Below, one piece after another: positions 63,434 to 64,000 of a stretch of 64,000 bases of DNA. Source of the stretch: Candidatus Uabimicrobium amorphum. GTDB lineage: Bacteria > Planctomycetota > Uabimicrobiia > Uabimicrobiales > Uabimicrobiaceae. The position numbers and the translations under genes are program-made. The notes beneath the pieces are model-generated. The model was not told the DNA's origin. It saw nothing but the letters and a program-made list of their open reading frames with translations, and ran no database searches. How positions within the stretch are numbered: the first letter of the stretch is position 1; each line of letters opens with the position of its first letter. Location of the stretch: positions 4,650,001-4,714,000 of the forward strand of contig NZ_AP019860.1 in assembly GCF_009002475.1 (NCBI RefSeq), written 5' to 3'.

Positions 63434-64000
63434 TTACGCGTTGGCAAATATTTTTTTGATTTCCTTGTCATCAATCGTTCGATATTTTCCGGTGTCTAAA
63501 TCTCCCAGTTCTAATTTTCCAATCTTGACGCGAATGAGACGTTTTACTTCGTGCCCGACTCTGGCCATGATACGACGAACTTCTCTATTTCGTCCTTCGC
63601 GTAGTTCGATTTCTAAAATAGAATATTTGTCTCGCGCTTCAATAATTTTTGCACGGCTTACGCGCATCTTACCTTCTTTGAACCATACGCCCTTACTTAT
63701 TTCCGCAATAGTCTTTGCGGTGACGCGTCCTTTGACTTGGGCGACATATATTTTTCTGATTCCATATTTGGGGTGTAGAACTTTTTGGGCAAATGCACCG
63801 TCGTTGGTGACTAAAATCATTCCTTCAGAATCTTTATCTAGTCTTCCTACCGGAAAAACTTTAAAACTGAGACTTTTGAAAAAATCCATAATAGTTTTTT
63901 GATGATCTTCATTGGTAGACAAAACGTTGCGTGGTTTATTGAACATATAGTATACTTTTTCTGGCACCTTTACCGTTTCACCGTCGCAGACAATTTTTTG
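63434..64000 (-). CDS. RsuA/RluB/RluE/RluF-family pseudouridine synthase, 5' end outside window
   Basis: The frame is open to the right edge, so the N-terminus is missing; 188 residues are visible. The first ones (IVCDGETVKVPEKVYY) look like the end of an S4 RNA-binding domain leading into the catalytic domain. NKPRNVL, the catalytic-Asp motif GRLDKDSEGMILVTNDG and REGRNREVRRI define the family, which modifies uridine in rRNA. It is the first visible gene of the minus-strand operon. The exact rRNA site cannot be assigned. Confidence 0.94.
   Translation of the reverse strand, partial: QKIVCDGETVKVPEKVYYMFNKPRNVLSTNEDHQKTIMDFFKSLSFKVFPVGRLDKDSEGMILVTNDGAFAQKVLHPKYGIRKIYVAQVKGRVTAKTIAEISKGVWFKEGKMRVSRAKIIEARDKYSILEIELREGRNREVRRIMARVGHEVKRLIRVKIGKLELGDLDTGKYRTIDDKEIKKIFANA

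Noticed and set aside
1..64000. CRISPR arrays, tRNA/rRNA genes, transposons, prophage
   Set aside because: No regularly spaced repeats, cloverleaf-type stretches, transposase or phage-structural proteins were recognised when reading both strands. A tRNAscan or ISfinder run could overturn this.

Overview
The window is AT-rich DNA (the strands look roughly 38-40 % G+C by eye, not computed), densely coding, with short operons, Shine-Dalgarno-type ribosome sites and occasional GTG/TTG starts. Several traits point to a Gram-negative, large-genome bacterium of the Planctomycetota or a relative: PEP-CTERM surface proteins, Hanks-type kinases with zinc-ribbon, FHA or MshEN-like domains, a squalene-cyclase-like repeat protein with a glycine-rich linker, DUF4331, and sulfotransferases. 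Low G+C with this mix would fit a Candidatus Uabimicrobium-like planctomycete, but that placement is inference. No rRNA, tRNA, CRISPR array, transposase or prophage gene was recognised.

Layout. 1-9.6 kb: the tail of an unknown gene, a PEP-CTERM protein, a squalene-cyclase-like repeat protein, then an RND efflux operon (adaptor, pump, ABC exporter). 9.7-24.1 kb: secreted and signalling genes, comprising a metzincin-like protease, a zinc-ribbon/kinase/FHA protein, a DUF4331 protein, a beta-lactamase-fold hydrolase, a sulfotransferase, a phosphoesterase, an AAA+ enhancer-binding-type regulator followed by a Ser/Thr kinase, a large membrane protein and a second PEP-CTERM protein. 24.2-58.4 kb: a long exopolysaccharide region carrying many accessory families of the exosortase A (XrtA)/PEP-CTERM system. 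These are an amidotransferase, two PrsT-like TPR proteins, a FemAB-like transferase, an O-glycosylation-ligase-like polymerase, a Wza-type export lipoprotein, a fused chain-length/BY-kinase-like protein, an outer-membrane barrel, a flippase, glycosyltransferases, methyltransferases, a sulfotransferase, a VanZ-like protein and two more PEP-CTERM proteins. 58.4-64 kb: a minus-strand operon of a pseudouridine synthase (cut by the window edge), an M16 peptidase, CrcB, a lipoprotein, a small membrane protein and a patatin-like phospholipase.

How they may work together. The central region can build, flip, polymerise and export a polysaccharide that may be sulfated, and could attach it to PEP-CTERM proteins at the cell surface. 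The exosortase itself is not in the window. The region holds several apparently degenerate enzymes: a GspE/PilB-like ATPase without a Walker A motif, a BY-kinase without the Walker A' aspartates or a C-terminal tyrosine cluster, and an enhancer-binding-type protein without a canonical GAFTGA loop. It also holds unusual architectures: a VanZ triplication, a ligase with a C-terminal soluble extension, and a C-terminally anchored RIFT-barrel protein. Strong hairpins separate several convergent gene pairs, and one well-formed promoter with an overlapping dyad precedes the export operon.
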